Of a stretch of DNA of 64,000 nt, positions 34,656 through 43,623 are shown piece by piece (within the stretch, counting starts at the first letter, position 1; every line of letters starts with the position of its first letter). The position numbers and the translations under genes are program-made. The notes under the pieces were generated by a model that ran no database searches, was not told the DNA's origin, and saw only the letters and a program-made list of their open reading frames with translations. Origin of the DNA: Palsa-1150 sp036490515 (GTDB taxonomy: Bacteria; Myxococcota_A; Polyangia; Polyangiales; Polyangiaceae); NCBI GenBank assembly GCA_036490515.1, contig DASXDU010000011.1, positions 496,001-560,000 on the forward strand. Reading direction: 5' to 3'.

Positions 34656-36913
34656 GTCGCCTCCCGGAGAGCCGCGCCGCCCACGTCAACCGCTGCGCCG
34701 GCCTTTGTTCCAGCGGCGCTCGCTCGCCCCCGACGGCGCAGGCGTTCGAGCCCCATTCCCAGGACCGCACAGACGGCCGCAAGGGGGATCCCCCACGGGG
34801 CGCTCGCCGTCATCGGCCACACCGTGCCGCCCGGGGAGGGAGCCGCGACGGGCGGCAGGATGGGGTAGAAGCCGTGGTCCTTCTTCGCGCGCCACGCGAG
34901 GGCGAACGCGTGCACGGCTGCGAGGCTGGCGCCGTCGAAGTCGCCGGCGAGCAGGTAGGGCTCGACCCAGTCCGCGAGGGTCGCACGCACGTATCCGCGC
35001 AGCGCCTCGTCCTTGCCTGGAGAATCCACCGCGAGGCCCCACGGGCCCATGGTCACCCTCCACACATCGAGGTCCCCGCGGTCTGCCGTTGCCGGCGGGC
35101 TGTCGGACACCGTCAGATCCAGCGGTGCACCCTCGCTCGAGAGCATGCCCAGGGCCGCCCCTATCTGCGCACGCCCGCGGCGGGTGAGGAGCCCGTCGGG
35201 GTCTCCGACGGCATGCGTCGTCCCGGACGAAACGGGGTTGGGGCCGGCCGCGCCCGTCCAGTGGAGCCTGTAGAGCTCCTGCCGCGGAGAGCTGTTCCAC
35301 GTCGCCTGCATCCCCGACATCCACGTCTCGAACGGCGACTCGCGGTAGCCGATGGGCTCGAGCGTGAGCGCCGGGTTTTCGACGAGCCGGAGCCGGTAGA
35401 GGAAGTTCGTGATGTCGGGGAAGCGCTCGCGGAACCCGATCGGAATGACGACGTAGTCGATGTGCTGATCGTGCAGGAACCGCCAGAGGTCGCCCTTGCG
35501 CAGGTACTGCGCCGTTGCCGCGTCGGAGAGCCCGCCCAGGTCGACGATGGGGCGATGGGCGCGGAAACCGACCCCGCCGATGTCGAAGCTCGCGACCTTC
35601 GCGCCCGCCGGTAGAGCGTCGACCAGCGGCCCCATGCCCTCCTCGGTCCACCGGATGTGGCTCGTCGCGCGGACGTTGTCGAGGCGCCAGTCGCGCACGC
35701 CAACGACGACGAGCCCCACCCACGGAGCCAGCGCGCCGGCGCCGAGCGTGAGCGCCGCGGTCCGGTACCAGCGCTCCGCCATCGTCCGCTCGAAGAAGCG
35801 AAGGGCGGTCTCGACGAGCAATACCGATCCGTACGCGACGCCCGCCAGATACACGAGCGGCACGAGGGGAACGTAGCGGCCGCCGTGCCCAGGCGTCGGC
35901 AGGAGCAGCGCGTAGGTGCCGAAGTGCACGCCCGTCCATGCGAGCACGAGCGCCACCGGGCTCCGGTGCTCCTTCACGAGGTGCACGTACGCGAAAACGG
36001 CGAGGCCAAGCCCGACCCAGAACGCGGGCGTGGCCGACGTGCCGAGCGTGTAGTCCCGCAGGTGGAACGCCACGACGGAGAGGTAGTCGAGGAGCAGCGC
36101 GAACCAGGAGAGGCCGGGGTTGACGCTCCTCCAGAGCCAGCGTCGTCCCGCGAGCGTCGCCGGCATGGCGTGACCGGTCGTGGCGAGGTTCACGCCGAAG
36201 TACCCGGCGAGGCACGCGAGCCATATCCCGAGCAGCCATGCCGCGTCGCCGCGCGTCCGACCGAGGGGACGCGTCCAGAGGACGACCACCGGGGCCATCG
36301 CCGCACACTCGGGCCGCGTGAGGGCGAGGGCACCGGCTGCGGCTCCGGCGAGGACCGCGCCGCGCGTCCCCGCCACGCGCGTCCACGCGACGATGCATGC
36401 GAGCGAAAGGACGATGACCAGGTTCGCTTCCATCCCGCAGAAGGCAAACCATAGGAAGTTGCCGCCGATGCACGCGAGCGCGACCGACGCAGTGCTACGA
36501 AGAGCGTCGCCGCCCCTCGCATCGGCCGAACGAAAGCAGAGGAGAAGGAGCTGGCCCGCAGCGAGCGACAGGGCCACGTTGAGCGCGAGCGTGAACACCA
36601 CCGGGTCACGGTGGAAGAACTCGAAGTTCGCGCTGAGCAGGACCGCCCAGAGGCAACTGGTCGCGGCTCCCCCGTGCTGCCCCGCCGTGTACCCGAGGGT
36701 CCCGGTCTGAGCGAACGTCCGCGCGACGACCTGATGGATCCACGCGTCGTCCAGCGGGAAGCCGTCGATGACGCGCATCGGTGCCGCGAAGAAGAGGAGC
36801 CCGAGCGCCTGCGCGGCGAGAACGATCAGGTGGGGCGCCGCCGGGGCGAACCTTCGCCAGACCCTCGCGACCGGCCGCACCATCGGTGCGCGCACGCTAG
36901 CCGCAAAGCCCAT
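34652..36913 (-). CDS. Large GT-C-type membrane glycosyltransferase-like protein
   Basis: A 753-residue protein. The first loop reads 'GFPLDDAWIHQVVARTFAQ' and then 'GYTAGQHGGAATSCLWAVLL', an acidic GT-C motif. About 11 spans fill residues 20-430. An extracytoplasmic domain of about 250 residues follows, containing 'GAKVASFDIGGVGFRAHRPI', 'DLGGLSDAATAQYL' and 'IDYVVIPIGFRERFPDI', and one more span lies near residue 715. The tail differs from the group A paralogues. Start 36913 was preferred; 36883 is possible. It is divergent from the gene at 36970, and overlaps the ankyrin lipoprotein gene by 4 nt. Substrate unknown. Confidence 0.75.
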   Translation of the reverse strand: MGFAASVRAPMVRPVARVWRRFAPAAPHLIVLAAQALGLLFFAAPMRVIDGFPLDDAWIHQVVARTFAQTGTLGYTAGQHGGAATSCLWAVLLSANFEFFHRDPVVFTLALNVALSLAAGQLLLLCFRSADARGGDALRSTASVALACIGGNFLWFAFCGMEANLVIVLSLACIVAWTRVAGTRGAVLAGAAAGALALTRPECAAMAPVVVLWTRPLGRTRGDAAWLLGIWLACLAGYFGVNLATTGHAMPATLAGRRWLWRSVNPGLSWFALLLDYLSVVAFHLRDYTLGTSATPAFWVGLGLAVFAYVHLVKEHRSPVALVLAWTGVHFGTYALLLPTPGHGGRYVPLVPLVYLAGVAYGSVLLVETALRFFERTMAERWYRTAALTLGAGALAPWVGLVVVGVRDWRLDNVRATSHIRWTEEGMGPLVDALPAGAKVASFDIGGVGFRAHRPIVDLGGLSDAATAQYLRKGDLWRFLHDQHIDYVVIPIGFRERFPDITNFLYRLRLVENPALTLEPIGYRESPFETWMSGMQATWNSSPRQELYRLHWTGAAGPNPVSSGTTHAVGDPDGLLTRRGRAQIGAALGMLSSEGAPLDLTVSDSPPATADRGDLDVWRVTMGPWGLAVDSPGKDEALRGYVRATLADWVEPYLLAGDFDGASLAAVHAFALAWRAKKDHGFYPILPPVAAPSPGGTVWPMTASAPWGIPLAAVCAVLGMGLERLRRRGRASAAGTKAGAAVDVGGAALREAT

Positions 36914-36969
36914 GCCGCGCCAGCGCACGGGTTTGCGCCGACGGGGTTCCGACGATACATCCCAGTCAC

Positions 36970-38595
36970 GTGATCGAGCGACCGCCCGCGATCGTCGCGA
37001 CGGACGACCCTCTGCGGCCGGCGGCGCGCGACCGATCGGAGCGCGGCACCGAGCGAGGCGCGCTCTGGGACACGGCCATGTGCGCGCTCGGCCTCGTCGT
37101 TGCGTTGCCGTCACTCGCGTATCCGCTCGCGCGCGACCAGGCCGTGTTCGCGTACGTCGCGCGCGAGTGGCTGCGCCACGGCTCGGTGGTGTACCGCGAC
37201 GTCTTCGATCACAAGACTCCGGGGATCTACGTCGTGGACACCCTGGCCACGGCGCTTCTCGGTGATCACACCTGGACGATCCGCGCCGTCGAGATCCCGA
37301 CCGTGATGGCCATCGGGTGGATGGCGGCGTCCTTCGTGCAGCGATGGACGAGGTCGCGGAACGAGCCGGGGCTGCGCGGGACCGGCGTCCTCGCCGCGTG
37401 CATCTTGCACTTCGGGTTCCTCGGCTTCTGGGATACCGGGCAGTGCGAGATCTGGTGCGTCTTCTTCACGCTGGGCGCGCTCCTCTACGCGCTGCCGCGG
37501 TCGGGACACGGGTGGCGGTCGATCGTCGCTGGGTTGCTCGCGGGATGCTCGCTGCTCATGAAGCCCACGAGCCTGCCGCTCGAGGTGGTGGTGTGCGCCG
37601 TCGTGCTGCGCGGCGCAAGTGCACGCCGGGATCGCGCGCGGGCCCTCGCGCGGTTCGCGGGCGCGGCCCTCGTTCCGTCGCTGCTCTCGGCTCTCTACCT
37701 GTGGCACCGCGGCGCGCTCGGTGACGCGGTCGGGATCCTCTTCGGTGCCAACGCCGAGTATGCGGCGCACGAGAACGTCGGCGGAGTCTCCGACGCCGTC
37801 TCGCACACCCTGGACGCCGTGCGCCTCTATCTGCCGCTCTCTCTCGTCCTCGGCTATGGGGCCGTGGTCGCATGGCTTCGCGCGCGGGCCGGGGGCAATG
37901 CGGCCAATGCGGCGCTCTACCGGCTCGTGTTCGCGCTCGCGGCGGCAGGCTTCCTGGGCGTGGCCGTCCAGCTCAAGTTCTACCTCTACCACTTCGAACT
38001 TGTCGGAGTAGCCGGCGTCCTCGCTGCGGTCGCCCTCGGCCGCGACGCGAGCGCCGAGATGGCTCGGAGGGGAGTCGGCGCTGCAAAGCGAGGGGCCATC
38101 GTCGCCGCGCACCTCGTCGGCTTGTTCGCCCTGTCGTGGACCGCCGAGCACCGCTGGTTTCGCGACGCACGTGACGCCGTCCTCGTGGCTGCGGGGGCGA
38201 TCCCGCGTGCGCAGCTCGCCGCGGACTTCCGGGTGCCATCCGAACACTTCGACGAGAACGACAGCGAGCGCGTCGCCGCCTGGCTGCGCCAGCAAGCCGA
38301 CCCTGGAGACGAGCTTTGCGTGCGGAGCTTCGAGCCGCAGATCTACCTGCTGACGGGCATGCGCTGCGAGAGCCGCTTCTTCTGGACGGCCTGGATCACG
38401 GACGCGCGGCGGCAATACCACCGCGATGAATGGCTCGCGGAGGATCGCGACGCGCTGACCCGAAGCCGTCCGCGCTTCGTCACCGTCAAGGCCGAGGCGA
38501 ACGGGGGCGTCGATCAGGAGCCTTTCTTCACCGCAATGGGCTACGCGCGGCGCGCGACCATCGGCGAGTTCTTCGTCCTCGAGCGGCCGCGGTGA
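36970..38595 (+). CDS. GT-C-type membrane glycosyltransferase-like protein (paralogue group A)
   Basis: A 541-residue protein with about 10 spans. The first loop reads 'LARDQAVFAYVAREWLRHG' and then 'YRDVFDHKTPGIYVVDTLA', a strong GT39-like acidic motif. The C-terminal domain has 'GDELCVRSFEPQIYLLTGMR' and 'FFWTAWITDARRQYH', related to the tails encoded at 26194 and 32006. The GTG start at 36970 sits 56 bp from the divergent GT-C gene. The stop overlaps the GTG of the second DUF4185-type lipoprotein (GTGA), so these two are translationally coupled. Confidence 0.75.
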   Translation: MIERPPAIVATDDPLRPAARDRSERGTERGALWDTAMCALGLVVALPSLAYPLARDQAVFAYVAREWLRHGSVVYRDVFDHKTPGIYVVDTLATALLGDHTWTIRAVEIPTVMAIGWMAASFVQRWTRSRNEPGLRGTGVLAACILHFGFLGFWDTGQCEIWCVFFTLGALLYALPRSGHGWRSIVAGLLAGCSLLMKPTSLPLEVVVCAVVLRGASARRDRARALARFAGAALVPSLLSALYLWHRGALGDAVGILFGANAEYAAHENVGGVSDAVSHTLDAVRLYLPLSLVLGYGAVVAWLRARAGGNAANAALYRLVFALAAAGFLGVAVQLKFYLYHFELVGVAGVLAAVALGRDASAEMARRGVGAAKRGAIVAAHLVGLFALSWTAEHRWFRDARDAVLVAAGAIPRAQLAADFRVPSEHFDENDSERVAAWLRQQADPGDELCVRSFEPQIYLLTGMRCESRFFWTAWITDARRQYHRDEWLAEDRDALTRSRPRFVTVKAEANGGVDQEPFFTAMGYARRATIGEFFVLERPR

Positions 38596-39947
38596 TTCGT
38601 GTCGCCGCACTGGCTTCGTGGGCGGCGCTCGCGGTCGGCCTGACCTGGGTGGCGTGCGACGACTCGGGGACCGTTGTGGGTGAGGCCCTCGGCGTGAGAC
38701 GCGTCGGGCCACCGACGAAGCTCTTCCAGATCCTGGGCGACGTGGACCGCGAAGGCCCGACGCCGCAGCCGACGTTCCTGCGGACCCAGAGCACCGTCGG
38801 GATCCTCGGAGCCGATCTGGGTTTCTCCTTCCTCCACCAGGGACGGCTCTACTTCTACTTCGGCGACACGGATACGCCCGACTTCGACCTCGCCCGTCCT
38901 CGCGACGCGGACTCGATCGCGTACGCGGAGGTGCCCGCTCCCGGTGCCCCCCTCGAACTGCAGTTCCTGGTCGACGCCGACGGCCGCTGGCACGCGGTGA
39001 CGCTCGACGGCGTGCCCCAGGGAAGCAACGAAGTACCCGTGTCGGGATTCAGCGACGGCCAGAACCTCTGGGCGTTCTACTACGTGCACCCGACGGAGCG
39101 CGGCGGCGGCGGCGGGTACGTGCGCCTGGCGCGCTCGACCGACGGCGCGTTCTCGTTCGAGACGGTCCTTCGATTGCCGCCCGAGATGCAGTTCGTGATG
39201 CCCAGGGTCGTCGCGACGTCGTCGGTACAGGGACTCGGCGCATCGTGGCCGGACGCCCAGACGCTGCTCGCGTGGAGCCGGAGCGGAGTCCAGCCGCCCG
39301 TAGTGGCCGCCGCGCCCCTGGGCCGAGTCGCCGATGCCTCAGCCTGGCGATACCGCGTGAGCGACGGCTCGTGGGCTCCAGAGATGCCGACCTCACCCGC
39401 ATTCGTGTACCCGCCGCCGACCGACTACAACTGCCGAGGACCGTTCTCGGTCTTCCCCGTCGACGCCATGGGCCGATGGCTCATGCTCGAAAGGTGCGCC
39501 GGCGTTCCCGGCGTCTCCGACGACACCCTCCAGATGCGCGTGGCGACCGATGCCCTCGGCCCGTGGGTGGGGCCCATCGTCCTCTTCGACCCCACGACGG
39601 ACGGAGCCATCGGAACGTTCATGCACCAGGCGTGCGACCCCAACGCTGCCGCCGGCCCGGCTGCGTGCATCGACACCGACTACACGCCGAAGACGTGCTG
39701 CGCGGCGACGAACGGGGAGTTCGGCTACGTGCTCGACGACGGTGGCAACTCCGCGCCTGCCGGCGACGCCGGGACGGTCGTCGGGATGGGCCCGGAGCAA
39801 TCATCGTGGCCGTACGCGCCGTTCCCGATCGAACCCCTCACGCAGTGGGATCCGTCGTCGTCGACCACGACGGTGACCTTCCTCATGTCGACGCTCAATC
39901 CGTACACCGTGATGATGATGCAGGTGGCGCTCGCGCGGGATCCCTGA
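38592..39947 (+). CDS. DUF4185-type beta-propeller lipoprotein (paralogue 2)
   Basis: A 451-residue protein. The leader 'AALAVGLTWVACDDSG' gives a lipobox Cys near residue 21. The domain repeats the paralogue's motifs: 'GPPTKLFQILGDVDREGPTP', 'GADLGFSFLHQGRLYFYFGD', 'RPRDADSIAYAEV', 'VPVSGFSDGQNLWAFYYVH', 'PRVVATSSVQGLGASWPDAQ', 'YNCRGPFSVFPVDAMGRWLM' and 'STLNPYTVMMMQVAL'. It lacks part of the Cys-rich insert seen in paralogue 1. GTGA overlap with the upstream GT-C gene repeats the GT-C/DUF4185 pairing at 26194-29489. This suggests the lipoprotein works on, or carries, the glycan made by its partner. Confidence 0.75.
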   Translation: MIRVAALASWAALAVGLTWVACDDSGTVVGEALGVRRVGPPTKLFQILGDVDREGPTPQPTFLRTQSTVGILGADLGFSFLHQGRLYFYFGDTDTPDFDLARPRDADSIAYAEVPAPGAPLELQFLVDADGRWHAVTLDGVPQGSNEVPVSGFSDGQNLWAFYYVHPTERGGGGGYVRLARSTDGAFSFETVLRLPPEMQFVMPRVVATSSVQGLGASWPDAQTLLAWSRSGVQPPVVAAAPLGRVADASAWRYRVSDGSWAPEMPTSPAFVYPPPTDYNCRGPFSVFPVDAMGRWLMLERCAGVPGVSDDTLQMRVATDALGPWVGPIVLFDPTTDGAIGTFMHQACDPNAAAGPAACIDTDYTPKTCCAATNGEFGYVLDDGGNSAPAGDAGTVVGMGPEQSSWPYAPFPIEPLTQWDPSSSTTTVTFLMSTLNPYTVMMMQVALARDP

Positions 39948-39980
39948 CCGAATCGGCCTGTGCTAATCGACCCCGCCAGC

Positions 39981-41360
39981 ATGGCGCTTCGCCTCCGCGC
40001 GCTCTCCATCGGCCTGACGGGTGCTGCCGCAATGGCGGTGGTGTTCGCCGCGGGTGCGGTTCCGGCGACGACGGGCTGCACGACGCACCAGTGCGACACG
40101 TCGTCGACGACGTTCGACGGCGGCTTCATGGTGGACGACGGCGACTACGTGAGCAGCGCCCAGAATCAGGACTGGGTCGACTACCCCGGAGAGGTCACCG
40201 TCCACGTGCTCTTCCCGGCGGGCGTGACTCGCATGCCCACGGGCGTCAACGTCGCGATCGGCACCGAGTCGAGTCCCAACGGCGGTCTTGACTACCAGGT
40301 CGGGGGCGACTGGACTCCAGGCAGCGGCCAGCTCGCGCTCCTCGGCGGCATGGACACGACGGGTGTCTACGTGACGAACGGCTCGTGCGCACACTACTGG
40401 GCCCGGGTTTGGGCGGTGTTTCCGCCGGTCACCGTGACCGCGTTCGGCGGCCTGGCGAATGGTGCGCCGCTGAACGACACGTGGAGCTGGGACGGCACGC
40501 AATGGCAGTCGCAAGGCGGTGATCAATCCACGGGGCCCGGTCCGGCCGCACGCGAGATGCCGACGTTCCTGACGCTCGCGCACTACAAGTTCCTGTTCGG
40601 CGGATTCGATCCGACCCAGAGCGCCGCCTCCAACCAGGGGTACGCGCTCGACACGTGGACCTGGGACGGAGCGTCGTGGACGCAGATCTACTTCCCGGAC
40701 TTTCCGGACAGCTACCCGTCTGCGCGCGCCGACACGGCGGCGGCAAGTCTGAACGGCACGGCCGTGATGTTCGGCGGGCACGGCTTCGACGAGAACGGGA
40801 ACGTCGTGGACCTGGGCGACACCTGGACGTGGGACGGCGTCATCGGCGACGCCTGGGCCCTGGCCTCCACTCCGCCGGCCGCGTCGCCACCTGCCCGTTC
40901 GGGTGCCTCGGCCGCGACGCTCGGAGGGGCCGTCATCCTCTTCGGGGGCAGCTCGAGCGGTAGTCCCCTCGGTGACACCTGGAGCTGGGATGGAACGTCC
41001 TGGACGCAGGTGTCGACTGGCGGCCCGCCGCCCCGGTTCCATGCGTCCATGGTCGGACTCGGGACGAGCATTCTTCTCTTCGGCGGAGACAGCGGGGCCG
41101 GCGAGCTCGGCGACACCTGGCTCTGGGACGGGACGTCGTGGACCCAGCAGACGGGGTCCGGACCGCCTGCTCGCGCGCAGGCCGGCGCGGCTGCATACAA
41201 GACGAGCGCCCTCGTTTTCGGCGGCACGCAAGCGTCAAACCCTCAGTCCGACACGTGGCTCTGGGCGGGAGGCGTGTGGAGCGAGCAGTCCGGGGCTGCG
41301 CCGCCTCTCAGGGCCGGCGCCGCAGTGGCGGGCACGGATTTGCTCGGGGCCGACTACTAA
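39981..41360 (+). CDS. Kelch-repeat exported protein
   Basis: A 459-residue protein. A signal sequence ('GAAAMAVVFAAGAVPATTGC') ends in a Cys near residue 32, perhaps a lipidation site. From residue about 150 there are five to six Kelch-type repeats with 'FGGLANG...DTWSWDGTQW', 'LDTWTWDGASWTQIYFPD', 'MFGGHGFDENG', 'LFGGSSSGSPLGDTWSWDG' and 'LFGGDSGAGELGDTWLWDG'. Each has the Gly-Gly and spaced Trp of a Kelch blade, predicting a beta-propeller that binds protein or sugar. ATG 39981 fits the signal peptide; GTG 39960 is an alternative. It follows the DUF4185 gene by 33 bp. Confidence 0.85.
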   Translation: MALRLRALSIGLTGAAAMAVVFAAGAVPATTGCTTHQCDTSSTTFDGGFMVDDGDYVSSAQNQDWVDYPGEVTVHVLFPAGVTRMPTGVNVAIGTESSPNGGLDYQVGGDWTPGSGQLALLGGMDTTGVYVTNGSCAHYWARVWAVFPPVTVTAFGGLANGAPLNDTWSWDGTQWQSQGGDQSTGPGPAAREMPTFLTLAHYKFLFGGFDPTQSAASNQGYALDTWTWDGASWTQIYFPDFPDSYPSARADTAAASLNGTAVMFGGHGFDENGNVVDLGDTWTWDGVIGDAWALASTPPAASPPARSGASAATLGGAVILFGGSSSGSPLGDTWSWDGTSWTQVSTGGPPPRFHASMVGLGTSILLFGGDSGAGELGDTWLWDGTSWTQQTGSGPPARAQAGAAAYKTSALVFGGTQASNPQSDTWLWAGGVWSEQSGAAPPLRAGAAVAGTDLLGADY

Positions 41361-41412
41361 GCGAGCGTCCTAGGCGTTCCCCCCGACACCGGGTAAAACC
41401 AATCCCCCTGCC

Positions 41413-41712
41413 ATGGTCGACGCCGCGAATCCCCCGGACGCGACGCCTCCGCTCGGCACGGCCGAGGAGCTGGGGCCCGTGTGGGACCGGTTCCGCAAGG
41501 GCGGCGCGGTGGACTGCCCGAACGACGCGGGGCCGATGGCGCTCTCCGTCGACGCGGCGGCGGGCGTCTACCGGCTCGTCTGCACGAACTGCGGGTTCGC
41601 GTCGCCCTGGTTCGAGTCGGGGCCGGGCGGCATCCGGATGCGCGGGCAGTCGCAGCCGGCGGTGTCCACGCGGAACGTGACGCCGGGGACGCCGGGGACG
41701 CCCGAGGAGTGA
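41413..41712 (+). CDS. Small protein with zinc-ribbon-like Cys pair
   Basis: A 99-residue soluble protein. 'VDCPNDAGPMALSV' and, about 20 residues later, 'RLVCTNCGFASPWFES' give Cys residues in a pattern like half of a zinc ribbon (one Cys, then C-x2-C). The tail is Pro/Gly/Thr-rich and probably disordered. It lies 7 nt before the carboxylesterase gene, so the two are likely co-expressed. Function unknown. Confidence 0.7.
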   Translation: MVDAANPPDATPPLGTAEELGPVWDRFRKGGAVDCPNDAGPMALSVDAAAGVYRLVCTNCGFASPWFESGPGGIRMRGQSQPAVSTRNVTPGTPGTPEE

Positions 41713-41719
41713 AGCCGCG

Positions 41720-42427
41720 ATGAAGGAGCTCGAGCTCGGAGGGCTGCGCGTCCTGCTCGCCGGCGGAACGGATCGCGAGGGCGGCGGCGAGGGGCCGCTC
41801 GTCGTGCTCCTCCACGGGTTCGGCGCTCCGGGCGACGATCTCGCCTCTCTCTGGCGCGTGATCGACGCGCCGGCGGGCACGCGCTGGGCCTTCCCCGCTG
41901 CGCCGCTCGCGCTCGACGCGACGGGCTACGCCGGAGCGCGCGCCTGGTGGATGATCGACATCGAGCGGCACCTCACGGCGATGGAGCGTGGCGAGACGGA
42001 CGCCCCGCGCGAGACGCCGCCGGGGATGGACGAGGCGCGCGCGAAGGTGGTCGCGATGCTCGACGCGCTCGAGGCGGCGGTGCGGCCGTCCAAGACGGTG
42101 CTCGGCGGCTTCTCGCAGGGCGCGATGGTCTCGTGCGACGTCGCGCTCCGCACCGAGCGGCCCCTCGCGGGCATCGCCCTGCTCAGCGGGACGCTCGCGG
42201 CGCGGGACGCGTGGGAGCCGCGCGTCGCGACGCGCAAGGGGCTCCGCGTCTTCCAGAGCCACGGGCAGAGCGACGCGATGCTGCCCTACGCGCGTGCCGA
42301 GACGCTCCGCGACATGCTGCGCGAGGGGGGGCTCGACGTGACATGGGTCCCCTTCCGCGGCGGGCACGAGATCCCGCAGTCCGTGGTGAGCGGCCTCGGG
42401 ACGTGGCTCCGCGCGGCGCTCGCCTGA
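41720..42427 (+). CDS. Phospholipase/carboxylesterase, alpha/beta hydrolase
   Basis: A 235-residue enzyme of the PF02230 (phospholipase/carboxylesterase) type. The oxyanion segment is 'VVLLHGFGAPGDDL'. The nucleophile elbow 'GGFSQGAMVSCDVAL' has Ser at about residue 136. The acid is in 'QSHGQSDAMLPY' and the His in 'PFRGGHEIPQSVV'. All three catalytic residues are present. It is cytoplasmic (no leader) and should cleave ester bonds in small acyl compounds or lysophospholipids. It has a complete triad, unlike the hydrolase-like protein at 9104. Confidence 0.92.
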   Translation: MKELELGGLRVLLAGGTDREGGGEGPLVVLLHGFGAPGDDLASLWRVIDAPAGTRWAFPAAPLALDATGYAGARAWWMIDIERHLTAMERGETDAPRETPPGMDEARAKVVAMLDALEAAVRPSKTVLGGFSQGAMVSCDVALRTERPLAGIALLSGTLAARDAWEPRVATRKGLRVFQSHGQSDAMLPYARAETLRDMLREGGLDVTWVPFRGGHEIPQSVVSGLGTWLRAALA

Positions 42428-42488
42428 GCGCTCGTCGCGGCTGGCGCGGCCGTCGCGGCTGGCGGCGGCGGGAGCCGCGCGCATCTCC

Positions 42489-43604
42489 TCAGCCGCAGTG
42501 GCCCGACTGGGGGCCCGAGCCGGCGATGCACGTCATCCCGAGGCTCGTGCAGTCGAGCTGCTGCTTCTGGCCACCCACGCAGAGCGAGAGCGTCGAGCCG
42601 TTGCAGACGTTGACGGTGCTGTCGAACGGCGTGCACGCGTCGTTCGGGCCGGCGCAGATGGCGGGTCCCGTCGCCGCCGTACACGACTGCCCGATCGCCG
42701 CGCAGTCGAACTCGCTGTCGTCGTAGCCATCGCACACCTCGACCGTGGTGCCCGAGCACGTCGCGCCGCCGACGTCGCACGACTCGATGAGCGTGCCCGT
42801 GTTGCACCCGGGGAGCCCCGAATCGTCGTTGCTCGCGAGGTCGCAGGTGTAGCCGTCGTACGCGCAGTTGACGCTCTCGTGCAGGTTGCTCGGGTCGCCG
42901 CAGTAGTCGAAGAGCGTCCCGATGCACGACGCCGCCACCGAGCAGTTCGTCCCGATGGCGCACCAGTGCGAGCCGTCCGAGCCGATGGTGCACGTGCTCC
43001 CGGGCGCGTAGTACGCCGAGCCGCAGTGCAGGAGGTACCCGTCGGCGCAGCGGAACACGGTGCCGCCGTCGTCGCCGCAGTGCTCGGCCGCGTCCGCGCC
43101 GGCGTCGACGCAGCGGGGATCGTTCGGCTCGACGTTCTCGAGCGAGAGGCACGAGCCGGCGCCCGCGCACGACCCGCCCTGCGCCATGCACGAGAACGTC
43201 TGGGACTGCACGGCGAAGCCGACGCGGTCGGGCGGCATGGGGGCCGAGAGCCAGTGGACGCAGAGCGAGTAGTTCACCGGGTCGACGGGCACGGCGACGG
43301 ACGCGAGGACGGACGACGCGAGATCCGGGCAGGAGAAGACGAGCGTACAGACGCGCGCGGCGTCGGCGAGCGACAGGTACCCGGGCGGCGGCGGTCCTGC
43401 CTCGGGTGCCGCCTCGGTCGCACCCTCGGACGCGGTCTCGCGCGCGGGCCCGTCGTCGACGAACGTCGTATCGGTACCCGTGGACGCGTCCGACGGGACG
43501 GTCAGCCCGTTGAACGTCGTGCAGGACGCCGCGGCGAGGCCGCCGACGAGCGGCGCGGCGAGCGCGATGACCAGCACCGCCATCGCACGTCCGGATCGAC
43601 GCAT
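42489..43604 (-). CDS. Cys-rich lipoprotein
   Basis: A 371-residue exported protein. The leader 'AAPLVGGLAAASCTTFNG' ends in a lipobox Cys near residue 28. An acidic Ala/Pro linker follows. The body has over 25 Cys in small loops such as 'CGDDGGTVFRCADGYLLHCG', 'CIGTLFDYCGD' and 'STVNVCNGSTLSLCVGG', a repeat in which 'C.....l..C' units recur about every 40 residues. Such Cys-rich repeat lipoproteins are frequent in myxobacteria and are probably surface-exposed. It lies 19 bp from the kinase gene on the same strand. Function unknown. Confidence 0.85.
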   Translation of the reverse strand: MRRSGRAMAVLVIALAAPLVGGLAAASCTTFNGLTVPSDASTGTDTTFVDDGPARETASEGATEAAPEAGPPPPGYLSLADAARVCTLVFSCPDLASSVLASVAVPVDPVNYSLCVHWLSAPMPPDRVGFAVQSQTFSCMAQGGSCAGAGSCLSLENVEPNDPRCVDAGADAAEHCGDDGGTVFRCADGYLLHCGSAYYAPGSTCTIGSDGSHWCAIGTNCSVAASCIGTLFDYCGDPSNLHESVNCAYDGYTCDLASNDDSGLPGCNTGTLIESCDVGGATCSGTTVEVCDGYDDSEFDCAAIGQSCTAATGPAICAGPNDACTPFDSTVNVCNGSTLSLCVGGQKQQLDCTSLGMTCIAGSGPQSGHCG

Positions 43605-43623
43605 CGCACGAAATCGTAGCACT

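Noticed and set aside
24358..41360. Classic capsule or O-antigen locus
   Set aside because: No Wzx, Wzy, Wza/Wzz, initiating transferase or nucleotide-sugar genes are present.
41720..42427. Second dead hydrolase
   Set aside because: The Ser, Asp and His motifs are all intact.
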